Shown here in pieces: positions 13,241 through 21,318 of a stretch of DNA of 64,000 bases. Under the pieces are notes generated by a model. That model did not search any database and was not told the origin of the DNA. It worked only from the letters and a program-made list of their open reading frames with translations. The stretch is from Lycocorax pyrrhopterus obiensis. Its lineage: Eukaryota; Chordata; Aves; Passeriformes; Paradisaeidae. The number at the start of each line of letters is the position of its first letter. The first letter of the stretch is position 1. Location of the stretch: assembly GCA_014706295.1 (NCBI GenBank), contig JACSVZ010000002.1, forward strand, positions 137,006,682 to 137,070,681, written 5' to 3'. The translations under genes were made by a program, and so were the position numbers.

Positions 13241-13819
13241 TGTACTGGTTTGAAAACAGACCAGTGGGAGGCACCAAGTCAGAATAACAATTTATTAGGG
13301 AAATTAAAAATAAAGGCAAGAAAAACCCCAGTGGGCTAAACTAACAGAGTCAGAATACAACCTGGCACCCTGTTAATCAGGGTGGCGTGAGCAGTCCGAT
13401 GAGATGGTGGCTGTAGTCCTCCTGAAGTGACGGATGTGGCTCTGTCGAAGCAGTGGTCCAGTAGAAAGGTCTGCTCCTCCTCAGAAAGTCCAGTGGTGAC
13501 TATGCAGCTCCTGTCCTCTGGGAATCCAGTGGGAAGGATGCCCGTGGTGTTCAGAGTCCCAGATTATATCCAAGATGGAATGCTTGGTTCCTCCCTCTGG
13601 GCGGAACATCTCACAATAGAATGATGAGTCATGAGGCCAGGTGTTGATGGGCTCATTAACAGAAGATAGTCTGGAGGGAGTTATCTTTGAGTCATGCGGC
13701 AGGGCATTGATGGGCCATTAACAGAAAGATAGTCCGGAGGGAGGAGGCCAGGAAACACCGCCCCACCTGGTTTCAACAGCTCATGAGGATGGTAATAGAA
13801 TACACTGCAACCCAGGACA
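13241..13819 (-). repeat. 3' LTR of the provirus
   Basis: A 579-bp LTR matching the 5' LTR at 578 of 579 positions by direct line-by-line comparison. TATA-like GATATAAT lies at 13563-13570 and AATAAA at 13291-13296. It is followed on the + strand (upstream in sense) by a polypurine tract and then the pol stop. Confidence 0.95.
13625..13743 (-). promoter_or_regulatory. Duplicated U3 unit with AP-1 sites
   Basis: Two imperfect 56-bp direct repeats, 13625-13680 and 13688-13743, both starting with TGAGTCAT (AP-1 consensus) and ending GGAGGGAG. The same pair lies in the 5' LTR at 19365-19420 and 19428-19483, upstream of the TATA-like box, which is where retroviral enhancers usually sit. Confidence 0.6.
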
Positions 13820-13846
13820 TTATCCACCCCTTATTCTATTACCACC
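13787..13846. repeat. Inverted repeat spanning the polypurine tract / 3' LTR junction
   Basis: A perfect 13-bp inverted repeat (13790-13802 with 13832-13844), with further pairing after one mismatch. The 29-nt loop holds the first U3 bases and the polypurine tract. One arm lies inside U3, the other in internal sequence, so only the 3' LTR junction can form it. Confidence 0.75.
13820..13836 (-). promoter_or_regulatory. Polypurine tract
   Basis: On the sense strand the bases abutting the 3' LTR are purine-rich (GAATAAGGGGTGGATAA), the expected plus-strand primer site. Two T residues interrupt the 3' half, so it is not a long perfect purine run. It lies in the loop of the inverted repeat 13790-13802 / 13832-13844. 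Confidence 0.7.
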
Positions 13847-13911
13847 TTCATTATCCCAAATCAACTTAAACTCTACACATACACACATATATATATATAT
13901 ACAGTGAAGCC

Positions 13912-16900
13912 CTACATACCATTCTCACTTAAGATTAGGTCTCCTTGTGGTACACAACGGGTTTCCCCATCTTTCTGCATTACCCACCAGGTGTAACCAG
14001 GTCCTTGAGCAAAGACAATCCCACGGATGGGTTTGCCTTTGCCTGAGGTGGGATTAATCCAAACAGTCTTCCCTAAAATACCTCTCATGTGTACCACAGG
14101 GACTCCATCTCCATCCACCGTGTGCAGGGGTTCAGACTGGGCAGGACCAGCTCGATTGATGGACCCTCGGGTATTGACTATCCAGGTGGCCTTTGCTAAG
14201 TTCACTTCCCAATTTTTGAAGGTCCCCCCACCAAGAGCCTTCAGGGTGGTTTTAAGTAGTCCATTGCAGCGTTCAACTTTTCCGGCAGCTGGTGCATGAT
14301 AAGGGATATGATATATCCATTCAATACCGTGTTCTCTGGCCCAGGTGTTTATGAGGCTGTTCTTAAAATGAGTCCCGTTGTCTGACTCGATCCTCTCAGG
14401 GGTGCCGTGTCTCCACAGGACTTGCTTTTCGAGGCCCAGGATGGTGTTCCGGGCAGTAGCATGAGGCACGGGGTAGGTCTCCATCCATCCAGTTGTTGCT
14501 TCCACCATGGTCAACACGTAGTGCTTGCCTTGGCGGGTTTGGGGAAGGGTGATGTAGTCAACTTGCCAGGCTTCCCCATACCTATACTTTGACCATCGTC
14601 CACCATACCATAAAGGCTTCACCCGCTTGGCCTGTTTGATTGCAGCACAGGTCTCACAACTGTGGATGACCTGTGAGATGCTGTCCATAGTAAGGTCCAC
14701 CCCTCGGTCACGGGCCCATCGGTATGTTGCATCTCTCCCCTGATGGCCAGAGGCATCATGGGCCCAACGAGCTAGAAATAATTCTCCCTTGTGCTGCCAG
14801 TCTAGATCCACCTGAGATACTTTCACCTTGGCAGCTCGGTCCACCTGCTCATTGTTGTGATGCTCTTCATTAGCCCGACTCTTGGGTACATGCGCATCCA
14901 CGTGTCGAACCTTTACGGTCAGCCTCTCTACTCGAGCAGCGATGTCCTGCCAAATCTCAGCGGCCCAGATGGGTTTCCCTCTGCGCTGCCAGTTGGCCTT
15001 TCTCCAGTGATCCAGCCATCCCCACAGAGCATTAGCTACCATCCACGAGTCAGTATAGAGATAGAGCTTCGGCCACTTCTCTCTTTCAGCAATATCCAAA
15101 GCCAGCTGGACAGCTTTAAGCTCTGCAACCTGACTCGATCCTCCTTGTCCCTCGGTAGCTTGTGCAACTTGTCGTGTGGGGCTCCATACTGCAGCTTTCC
15201 ATTTCCGGCTAGCGCCTACAATTCGGCAGGAACCATCAGTGAAGAGGGCATATCGTCTCTCAGTCTCCGGCAGCTCGTTATATGGTGGGGCTTCCTCGGC
15301 ACGGGTCACTTGCTCTTCCTCTTCTTCCGAAGATAATCCAAAGGTCTCACCTTCAGGCCAGTTTGTTATGATTTCCAAGATCCCAGGGCGATTTGGGTTT
15401 CCAATACGGGCGCGCTGCGTGATGAGGGCGATCCATTTGCTCCATGTGGTGTCAGTGGCATGATGCGTGGAAGGAACCTTTCCTTTGAACATCCACCCCA
15501 GCACCGGTAGTCGGGGTGCCAGGAGGAGTTGTGCCTCTGTGCCGATTACTTCTGAGGCAGCTTGGACTCCTTCATAGGCGGCCAGGATTTCTTTCTCTGT
15601 TGGGGTATAATTGGCTTCGGACCCTCTGTAGCTTCGGCTCCAGAATCCCAGTGGTCGACCCCGAGTCTCACCAGGCACCTTCTGCCAAAGGCTCCAGGAC
15701 AGACCATGGCTCCCGGCTGCAGAGTAGAGCACGTTCTTCACCTCTGGTCCTGTCCTGACTGGGCCAAGGGCTACCGCGTGAGCGATTTCCTGCTTGATCT
15801 GGGCAAAGGCTTGCTGCTGTTCAGGACCCCAGTGGAAATCGTTCTTCTTGCGGGTAACCAGGTAGAGAGGGCTCACGATCTGGCTGTACTCGGGAATGTG
15901 CATCCTCCAGAAACCTATGGCGCCTAGAAAAGCTTGTGTTTCCTTTTTGTTGGTCGGTGGAGACATTGCGGTGATCTTATTGATGACCTCGGTGGGAATC
16001 TGACGCCGTCCATCTTGCCACTTTACTCCCAGGAACTGGATCTCTCGAGCAGGCCCCTTGACTTTGCTCTTCTTGATGGCAAAGCCGGCTTCCAGCAGAA
16101 TCTGGATGATTTTCTCTCCTTTCTTGAATACTTCTGCTGCGGTGTTCCCCCACACAATGATGTCGTCAATGTACTGCAGATGTTCTGGAGCTTCACCCTT
16201 TTCTAGTGCAGTCTGGATCAGTCCATGGCAGATGGTGGGACTGTGTTTCCACCCCTGGGGCAATCGGTTCCAGGTATACTGCACACCCCTCCAGGTGAAG
16301 GCAAACTGAGGCCTGCACTCTGCTGCCAAAGGAATGGAGAAGAAGGCGTTGGCAATGTCAATAGTGGCGTACCACTTCGCTGCCTTGGACTCCAGCTCGT
16401 ACTGAAGTTCCAGCATGTCTGGCACAGCAGCACTCAGTGGTGGCGTGACCTCATTCAGGCCACGGTAATCCACCGTCAGTCTCCATTCTCCACTGGGCTT
16501 ACGCACTGGCCATATAGGGCTGTTAAAGGGTGAGCGGGTCTTGCTGACCACCCCTTGGTTCTCCAGTTTACGAATCATCTCATGGACGGGAACCACAGAG
16601 TCTCTGTCTGTGCGGTATTGCCGACGGTGCACTGTTGCTGTGGCGATTGGTACTTGTTGCTCTTCAACTCTCAGCAGTCCCACAGCAGAGGGGTCATCTG
16701 AGAGGCCAGGCAAGGTACTTAGTTGTCTGATATCTTCTGTCTCTACAGCAGCTATCCCAAAAGCCCAACGATGTCCTTTTGGGTCTTTGAAATATCCATT
16801 CCTGAGATAATCTATGCCGAGGATGCATGGGGCCTCTGGGCCAGTCACGATGGGGTGTTTCTGCCACTCGTTCCCAGTTAAACTTACTTCTGCTTCCAGT

Positions 16901-17106
16901 ACAGTCAGCTGCTGGGATCCTCCTGTCACCCCAGAAATAGAAATGGGTTCCGTTCCCACATACCTCGATGGCATCAGTGTACATTGAGCGCCGGTGTCCA
17001 CCAAAGCTGTGTATTTTTGTGGGTCAGACGTGCCAGGCCATCGGATCCACACAGTCCAAAAGACCCGATTGTCCCTTTCCTCTACCTGGCTAGAGGAAGG
17101 GCCCCT
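13912..17106 (-). CDS. pol: Pol: protease, reverse transcriptase, RNase H, integrase (Gag-Pol readthrough)
   Basis: Pol continues in the gag frame directly after the amber codon and ends at TAG 13912-13914. It has no ATG near its start; the first start-like codon is a GTG at 17052, so it is probably made by amber readthrough. Numbering from 17052: protease DTG at 19-21 and ILGIDYL at 77-83; RT motif A Asp232, LPQG at 264-267, YIDD at 294-297; RNase H Asp606, Glu644, Asp668, Asp738; integrase zinc site His765, His770, Cys799, Cys802 and catalytic Asp832, Asp891, Glu927, the last pair 35 residues apart as usual in retroviruses. A basic, Trp-rich C-terminal domain follows. No dUTPase and no env are seen. 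No stop or frameshift breaks the 1046 codons from 17052, so the enzyme set looks intact. ERV-L-like affinity is inferred. Confidence 0.92.
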   Translation of the reverse strand, partial: RGPSSSQVEERDNRVFWTVWIRWPGTSDPQKYTALVDTGAQCTLMPSRYVGTEPISISGVTGGSQQLTVLEAEVSLTGNEWQKHPIVTGPEAPCILGIDYLRNGYFKDPKGHRWAFGIAAVETEDIRQLSTLPGLSDDPSAVGLLRVEEQQVPIATATVHRRQYRTDRDSVVPVHEMIRKLENQGVVSKTRSPFNSPIWPVRKPSGEWRLTVDYRGLNEVTPPLSAAVPDMLELQYELESKAAKWYATIDIANAFFSIPLAAECRPQFAFTWRGVQYTWNRLPQGWKHSPTICHGLIQTALEKGEAPEHLQYIDDIIVWGNTAAEVFKKGEKIIQILLEAGFAIKKSKVKGPAREIQFLGVKWQDGRRQIPTEVINKITAMSPPTNKKETQAFLGAIGFWRMHIPEYSQIVSPLYLVTRKKNDFHWGPEQQQAFAQIKQEIAHAVALGPVRTGPEVKNVLYSAAGSHGLSWSLWQKVPGETRGRPLGFWSRSYRGSEANYTPTEKEILAAYEGVQAASEVIGTEAQLLLAPRLPVLGWMFKGKVPSTHHATDTTWSKWIALITQRARIGNPNRPGILEIITNWPEGETFGLSSEEEEEQVTRAEEAPPYNELPETERRYALFTDGSCRIVGASRKWKAAVWSPTRQVAQATEGQGGSSQVAELKAVQLALDIAEREKWPKLYLYTDSWMVANALWGWLDHWRKANWQRRGKPIWAAEIWQDIAARVERLTVKVRHVDAHVPKSRANEEHHNNEQVDRAAKVKVSQVDLDWQHKGELFLARWAHDASGHQGRDATYRWARDRGVDLTMDSISQVIHSCETCAAIKQAKRVKPLWYGGRWSKYRYGEAWQVDYITLPQTRQGKHYVLTMVEATTGWMETYPVPHATARNTILGLEKQVLWRHGTPERIESDNGTHFKNSLINTWAREHGIEWIYHIPYHAPAAGKVERCNGLLKTTLKALGGGTFKNWEVNLAKATWIVNTRGSINRAGPAQSEPLHTVDGDGVPVVHMRGILGKTVWINPTSGKGKPIRGIVFAQGPGYTWWVMQKDGETRCVPQGDLILSENGM

Positions 17107-17109
17107 CTA
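17032..17109 (-). promoter_or_regulatory. Amber stop with downstream hairpin or possible pseudoknot (readthrough signal)
   Basis: The gag UAG (17107-17109) is followed by a 5-nt spacer AGGGG. Next comes an 11-bp stem: CCCUUCCUCUA (17091-17101) pairs with UAGAGGAAAGGG (17073-17084) with one bulged A. The six-base loop GCCAGG (17085-17090) is exactly complementary to CCUGGC at 17032-17037, so an H-type pseudoknot is possible. Pol lies in the same frame, so suppression and not frameshifting would be needed. The general arrangement resembles gammaretroviral readthrough signals. The structure is predicted by eye only. Confidence 0.65.
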
Positions 17110-18900
17110 TTCCTGGTCGTGGTACATGTTGCTCGCCTCCGGTGAATATGCTCCTGAGGTCCCTTCAAGAGGATCAGTCACATTATTATTCCTATACTGT
17201 CTGGAGTTCTGTGTGCAGGAGACCGGAGCAGCGTTGACTCTAGATGAGCTTCTTGTGGTAGTTGTCCCTCTTTTTAGTTCACGTACCCGGGCTGCTAAAG
17301 AAGAGGTGGGTTTTCTATGCCAGTTACTCATGTCTTCTCCATGTTCCTGAAGAAAAAACCAGAGATTACCTCGTGGAGTGTATTCTCTCTCCCTGGTTGG
17401 GGGATGTCTGCTCCTAATGGCAGAGACTCTTGTCGGTTCTGGTGAGATGTGGCAAATTTCTTCCTTGAGTTCCTTTTTTAGTTTCTGGTGGCCCTCTTCA
17501 ATCAAGCTCCGGACTTGCTCAGCCAGCCTTGTTTCCACGGATGAAACATGAGTGCGAAATGGGGCAGTGACAGTGTCCTCGTAAATCCTCAGTTTGTTGG
17601 CCAAGACGCCCACTCTGTCCTCGCCTTCCCTCCATTGCAGCGTTGCCAGGTAACGGGAGTACATCTCTGGTCCAAGACGGGCGAATCTCAACCACATCTG
17701 TGACGTGCACTGGACATCATCCGGGCTTTTAGGAAATCTCTCATCTTCTGCGAACACGATTTCCAGCACAGCTAATTCCCTCAGGCATCGGATACCTTGT
17801 TCCATGGTGTTCCATTTTCCTTGGTGCACCTGGAGGTCTTCTTTACAAAGGTACCTGTCTCTTACACTTGTCAGCAGTCGCCGCCAGAGGCTGAGTGTTT
17901 CTTGGGTTCTCCCGATCCCCTGGTCAATGACCACATCCCGGGACAGAGATCCCAGCTGCCTGGCCTCACTTCCGTCCAGAATGGTGTCATTGGCTGCAGC
18001 GTCCCAGATACGGAGCAGCCAGGTCAAGATGGACTCGTTGGTCTGGCGGGTGAATTCCCTCCGCAGGTCACGCAGCTCACCCAGGGATAGCGACCGAGTG
18101 ATGATCTCCGGCTCTGTCTCTTGTGCTGAGTGCGAGGGTCCTGCTGCATCCTCATCAGTCACTATGCGGACTGATTTGCTTTTTGATTTCTTCTTCTGGA
18201 CGGGGGCAACTGCTACGGGTTTAGGCTGTTCTGGTTCGGTGATGGTTTGTGAGGAGACGCTGACGATGCCTTTGGTTTCTTTCTCCTCTGTGTCAGTCTG
18301 CGTAGAGATGGACACTGTTGCTTTGCTTTTGGTTTCTTTCTCCTCAGTGACAGTCTGCGTAGACATGGATGCTGTTGCTTTGCTTTTGGCTTCTTTCTCC
18401 TTCGTGACGGTCTGCGTAGACATGGTGTTTGCTGCTTTGCTCATGGTTTCCCTCTTCTCCTGAGGATGCTGTGCCATAGCTCTGATTCTAAGCATGGTGT
18501 ACACGGTGCAGGCTGTACAGAGAAGACAAAGCAGAACTGACAGCAAGTTTATGCCATCTTTGACATCCAAAGGGAACTCAGTATTTTCAAAAACTGCTGT
18601 GTCAGGCCTGAAAGGCTGGAAAAAACCGTTCTTTAATCCTCCACCCAGGGGCTGGGTACGATTGTTGAGGCCCCAGATGTAGCAGCCCAGACTAGGACAA
18701 GCAAACCAAGTTGAGTATATATTCCAAATTATGCTCGTTGCCTCAGAGGTTATCATGCAGTAGGCGTAATAGAACAATAAAGCAAATTTTATACCATACC
18801 CTGGTCTACACAGGAGCATTACAACTGGCAGGTAGTTCCCCGTGTGCAGAAAAATGTAGAGAGCTAGGTACAAGACCCATGAAAGCATGCTGAGCATCAT
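17107..18900 (-). CDS. gag: Gag polyprotein with N-terminal hydrophobic extension
   Basis: The first in-frame ATG after the PBS is at 18900 (a second follows at once), giving 597 residues to the TAG at 17107-17109. The frame is also open upstream through the PBS, but only from a TTG, so I do not start there. Residues 1-137 are strongly hydrophobic with about three or four possible membrane segments and an N-R-T sequon near residue 80. A second well-placed ATG at 18477 (residue 142; G at -3 and +4) would start a conventional soluble Gag. Residues 158-220 carry a 19-residue repeat with three TQT motifs. Residues 265-450 are helical and capsid-like, followed by a possible coiled coil near 455-485. 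The C-terminus is Arg/Ser/Asn-rich with no CCHC knuckle. Gag would assemble the particle. The frame has no internal stop or frameshift. Confidence 0.88.
   Translation of the reverse strand: MMLSMLSWVLYLALYIFLHTGNYLPVVMLLCRPGYGIKFALLFYYAYCMITSEATSIIWNIYSTWFACPSLGCYIWGLNNRTQPLGGGLKNGFFQPFRPDTAVFENTEFPLDVKDGINLLSVLLCLLCTACTVYTMLRIRAMAQHPQEKRETMSKAANTMSTQTVTKEKEAKSKATASMSTQTVTEEKETKSKATVSISTQTDTEEKETKGIVSVSSQTITEPEQPKPVAVAPVQKKKSKSKSVRIVTDEDAAGPSHSAQETEPEIITRSLSLGELRDLRREFTRQTNESILTWLLRIWDAAANDTILDGSEARQLGSLSRDVVIDQGIGRTQETLSLWRRLLTSVRDRYLCKEDLQVHQGKWNTMEQGIRCLRELAVLEIVFAEDERFPKSPDDVQCTSQMWLRFARLGPEMYSRYLATLQWREGEDRVGVLANKLRIYEDTVTAPFRTHVSSVETRLAEQVRSLIEEGHQKLKKELKEEICHISPEPTRVSAIRSRHPPTREREYTPRGNLWFFLQEHGEDMSNWHRKPTSSLAARVRELKRGTTTTRSSSRVNAAPVSCTQNSRQYRNNNVTDPLEGTSGAYSPEASNMYHDQE
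18250..18435 (-). repeat. 57-bp coding tandem repeat in gag (TQT motif repeat)
   Basis: About three and a half diverged copies with a 57-nt (19-codon) period. Each encodes an S-T-Q-T core followed by a Lys/Glu-rich linker with KSKA or ETK. TQT cores fall at Gag residues 162-164, 181-183 and 200-202, with a degenerate SQT at 217-219. TQT is the core of dynein light chain LC8-binding motifs. Confidence 0.8.
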
Positions 18901-18957
18901 AGTGAGTAGGTGACTTCTACAATGCAAAATTGTAATTCTGACTTTCCTCAGTATCTT

Positions 18958-18975
18958 GCCCCACGTTGGGCGCCA
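18958..18975 (-). promoter_or_regulatory. Primer binding site for tRNA-Lys (CUU; Lys1,2 type)
   Basis: The + strand reads GCCCCACGTTGGGCGCCA, the 3' end of tRNA-Lys(CUU) including the CCA, so the sense RNA is complementary over all 18 nt. It starts five A/T pairs after the LTR edge. This is the primer class used by mouse mammary tumour virus and Mason-Pfizer monkey virus, whereas the archetypal HERV-L uses tRNA-Leu. Confidence 0.93.
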
Positions 18976-18980
18976 AAAAA

Positions 18981-19559
18981 TGTACTGGTTTGAAAACAGA
19001 CCAGTGGGAGGCACCAAGTCAGAATAACAATTTATTAGGGAAATTAAAAATAAAGGCAAGAAAAACCCCAGTGGGCTAAACTAACAGAGTCAGAATACAA
19101 CCTGGCACCCTGTTAATCAGGGTGGCGTGAGCAGTCCGATGAGATGGTGGCTGTAGTCCTCCTGAAGTGACGGATGTGGCTCTGTCGAAGCAGTGGTCCA
19201 GTAGAAAGGTCTGCTCCTCCTCAGAAAGTCCAGTGGTGACTATGCAGCTCCTGTCCTCTGGGAATCCAGTGGGAAGGATGCCCGTGGTGTTCAGAGTCCC
19301 AGATTATATCCAAGATGGAATGCTTGGTTCCTCCCTCTGGGCGGAGCATCTCACAATAGAATGATGAGTCATGAGGCCAGGTGTTGATGGGCTCATTAAC
19401 AGAAGATAGTCTGGAGGGAGTTATCTTTGAGTCATGCGGCAGGGCATTGATGGGCCATTAACAGAAAGATAGTCCGGAGGGAGGAGGCCAGGAAACACCG
19501 CCCCACCTGGTTTCAACAGCTCATGAGGATGGTAATAGAATACACTGCAACCCAGGACA
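18981..19559 (-). repeat. 5' LTR of the provirus
   Basis: A 579-bp LTR, identical to the 3' copy except at 19346. Sense strand starts TGTCCTGGG and ends CCAGTACA. It contains a TATA-like GATATAAT (19303-19310), which places transcription start roughly 25-30 nt downstream, and AATAAA (19031-19036). U3 holds two imperfect 56-bp direct repeats (19365-19420 and 19428-19483), each with an AP-1 consensus TGAGTCA. A short U5 follows the polyadenylation region. Confidence 0.95.
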
Positions 19560-19564
19560 TCAAG
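19560..19564. repeat. Target-site duplication, right copy
   Basis: TCAAG directly after the 5' LTR edge, matching 13236-13240. The sixth base differs on both sides, so the duplication is exactly 5 bp. Confidence 0.9.
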
Positions 19565-21318
19565 TAAACCAGTTTGTTTTCAATTAGTTGGAGCTCTCTG
19601 AAAAACTTGTAGTTGGATTCTCAGGCTTAGTCTTAAAAGAACAGCATCTGTTGACAAAGACAAAAAGGAAAAGCTATTATACAACAACACAAAATAAATT
19701 CTTCCTAAGTATTTTTGAAGAATGGAAGGAAATACATTTAAAGTGCTGTGACAACATACAATGGCAATTGTGCTAATTGCAAAAGGGAAGTAATACTGCT
19801 AATGTGGTCCTTACAATATCAGTGGTGCCGACTTTTCAGCTACTCTCTTTAATTATGTCTCAGGTTAATAAACCAAAATAAATAGTGAAAATAGACAATA
19901 TTATTTACTAGTAATTCCTAAGCATTAGGCTAAAGGGTTTCATTTTTTTCTGTTGGGGAAAGAAAAAAGAAAATTTTCATCCCTCTTGGTTTAGAATGTG
20001 GTTTGAATATATACTCAATTTGCTTTTATGTTCAAACCTTACTTTTGTTTCATGGGTAGAAATATGATACAATTTATATTATATATTTTATATTTATTTC
20101 CCTCAGGACCAGACTAAAGATAGACGGATCAAAAAATGAACAAAATACTTGTATTTTCATTGAATCCCATAGATAATTTGTCATGTGGTGCAGAAGACTT
20201 AGAAGAAACTTTGTTTTATTGCCATTCTAGATAGAACTTTAAAAATCTTGACTTTCCGATGTATTCTAATTAAAAAAAAAAATTAAAACACAGTTGCTAT
20301 GATGTTTGAGATGTTTAGTGGTTTTTTATATGGCCTGAAGACTGATTACTTTTCAAAATCTATGAAACAACAGAAAATAAACTAAGTTCTATCTGCTGGT
20401 TAATGCTTTTCCACAATCCAGTGAAAGGCCACAATAGTAGTTGTGACAACCTCCTAATTTCTAAATAAGAAGACATAATGTCATTTTGATTTGGGTTTTT
20501 GTGTGTGTGTGTTTTGATTTGCGTGGGGTTTTTTTTTCAAATTTCCTGTAAATACCCTCTGAGAGCTCTCTGTACCCAAAGAAGAACATTGATATTCTGT
20601 ACTGTTTCCAAAGGAAGCTGCTAATTGTGTCTATTACGTGTCTATTGTTTTCAAATATTTTCTATGACTATGCTCTGAAATGTGACTCAATAGCTGACCA
20701 AATCTTAATGTCTTTTCCAAACCAGGGCTTTGCTTTTGCAGAGAACTGTATCATAACTCAATAGTACCACATGTACCAAGCTCTTCTCAAAAACAGTTAG
20801 ATATTTTTTTCTCATTTCATGACTCTTAATAGTCTATTTTAAAACCTGGACCATTCATGCAACTACTTGTAGCTTTGCCAGTCTCTAACCATTTGGCTGA
20901 TATTTTACATGGAGTATGCTTCCCTCAAGCTAACTGTTTCTGGAGATGTTTCAGATAAAATAGTTCAGCTGTTTCCAGGAAGGGCTAACAAAAATAATAT
21001 TGCTTTGCCCATATATATTCATAAGAGGCAATGCTGGTTATTTCTCTCCCATTTCTGGATTGGAAGCATAAACAATTCAGATCATTCTATCCACAATTAG
21101 TAAATACTATTTTACTTAGGAATTTTTTAATGAGGTATCAAGGAAACAGCTTGATAATGCTACATGAGTACCAGTAAACCCAAACAACCTTGCCTTGCCT
21201 TGCCCTGCCTTGCCATAATTTGGAAGGGATAGAATTATCGAACAGTTTTCTTAGCATTTGTTCCAGGACAAAACACACACCTGGATATCCATATCTTTGG
21301 ATAGACTCTACCACGACA
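19565..21318. other. A+T-rich non-coding DNA, provirus right flank
   Basis: No gene recognised. It holds a (GT)n run near 20500 and a short TTGCC-type pentamer cluster at about 21188-21213, the same unit as the array at 36 kb. The last roughly 130 bp could be internal sequence of the class II-like element next to it. Confidence 0.5.

Larger units (their letters stand above)
13241..19559 (-). mobile_element. Full-length endogenous retrovirus, ERV-L-like, env-less
   Basis: Complete provirus read on the minus strand: 5' LTR (18981-19559), tRNA-Lys PBS, gag, in-frame amber, pol, polypurine tract, 3' LTR (13241-13819). LTRs begin TG and end CA on the sense strand. The 5-bp sequence TCAAG flanks both sides (13236-13240 and 19560-19564), so this is an intact insertion and not a rearranged remnant. 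The two 579-bp LTRs differ only at 13606 (A) against 19346 (G). gag and pol are open. There is no room for env between the pol stop (13912) and the 3' LTR, only about 92 nt. Assignment to the ERV-L/class III group rests on the character of Gag and Pol, the absent env, the absent CCHC knuckle and the 5-bp duplication. It is an inference from sequence appearance and not from a search. Confidence 0.95.

Noticed and set aside
13427..13624. Identical 65-codon frames in both LTRs (also at 19167-19364)
   Set aside because: They are duplicated because the LTRs are duplicated, lie antisense to transcription and have no recognisable domain.
17050..17052. GTG at 17052 as an independent start of pol
   Set aside because: A weak non-ATG start within the protease leader. 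The frame is open back to the gag amber codon, so readthrough is the simpler explanation.
14027..18893. Plus-strand open frames of 60-252 codons across the provirus (for example 17705-18463 and 14857-15336)
   Set aside because: Antisense shadows of gag and pol. They have no recognisable domains, while the minus-strand frames carry full catalytic motifs.
18901..19059. Extending gag upstream through the PBS into the LTR for a 650-residue protein
   Set aside because: That start is a TTG inside the LTR. The first in-frame ATG is at 18900, after the PBS.
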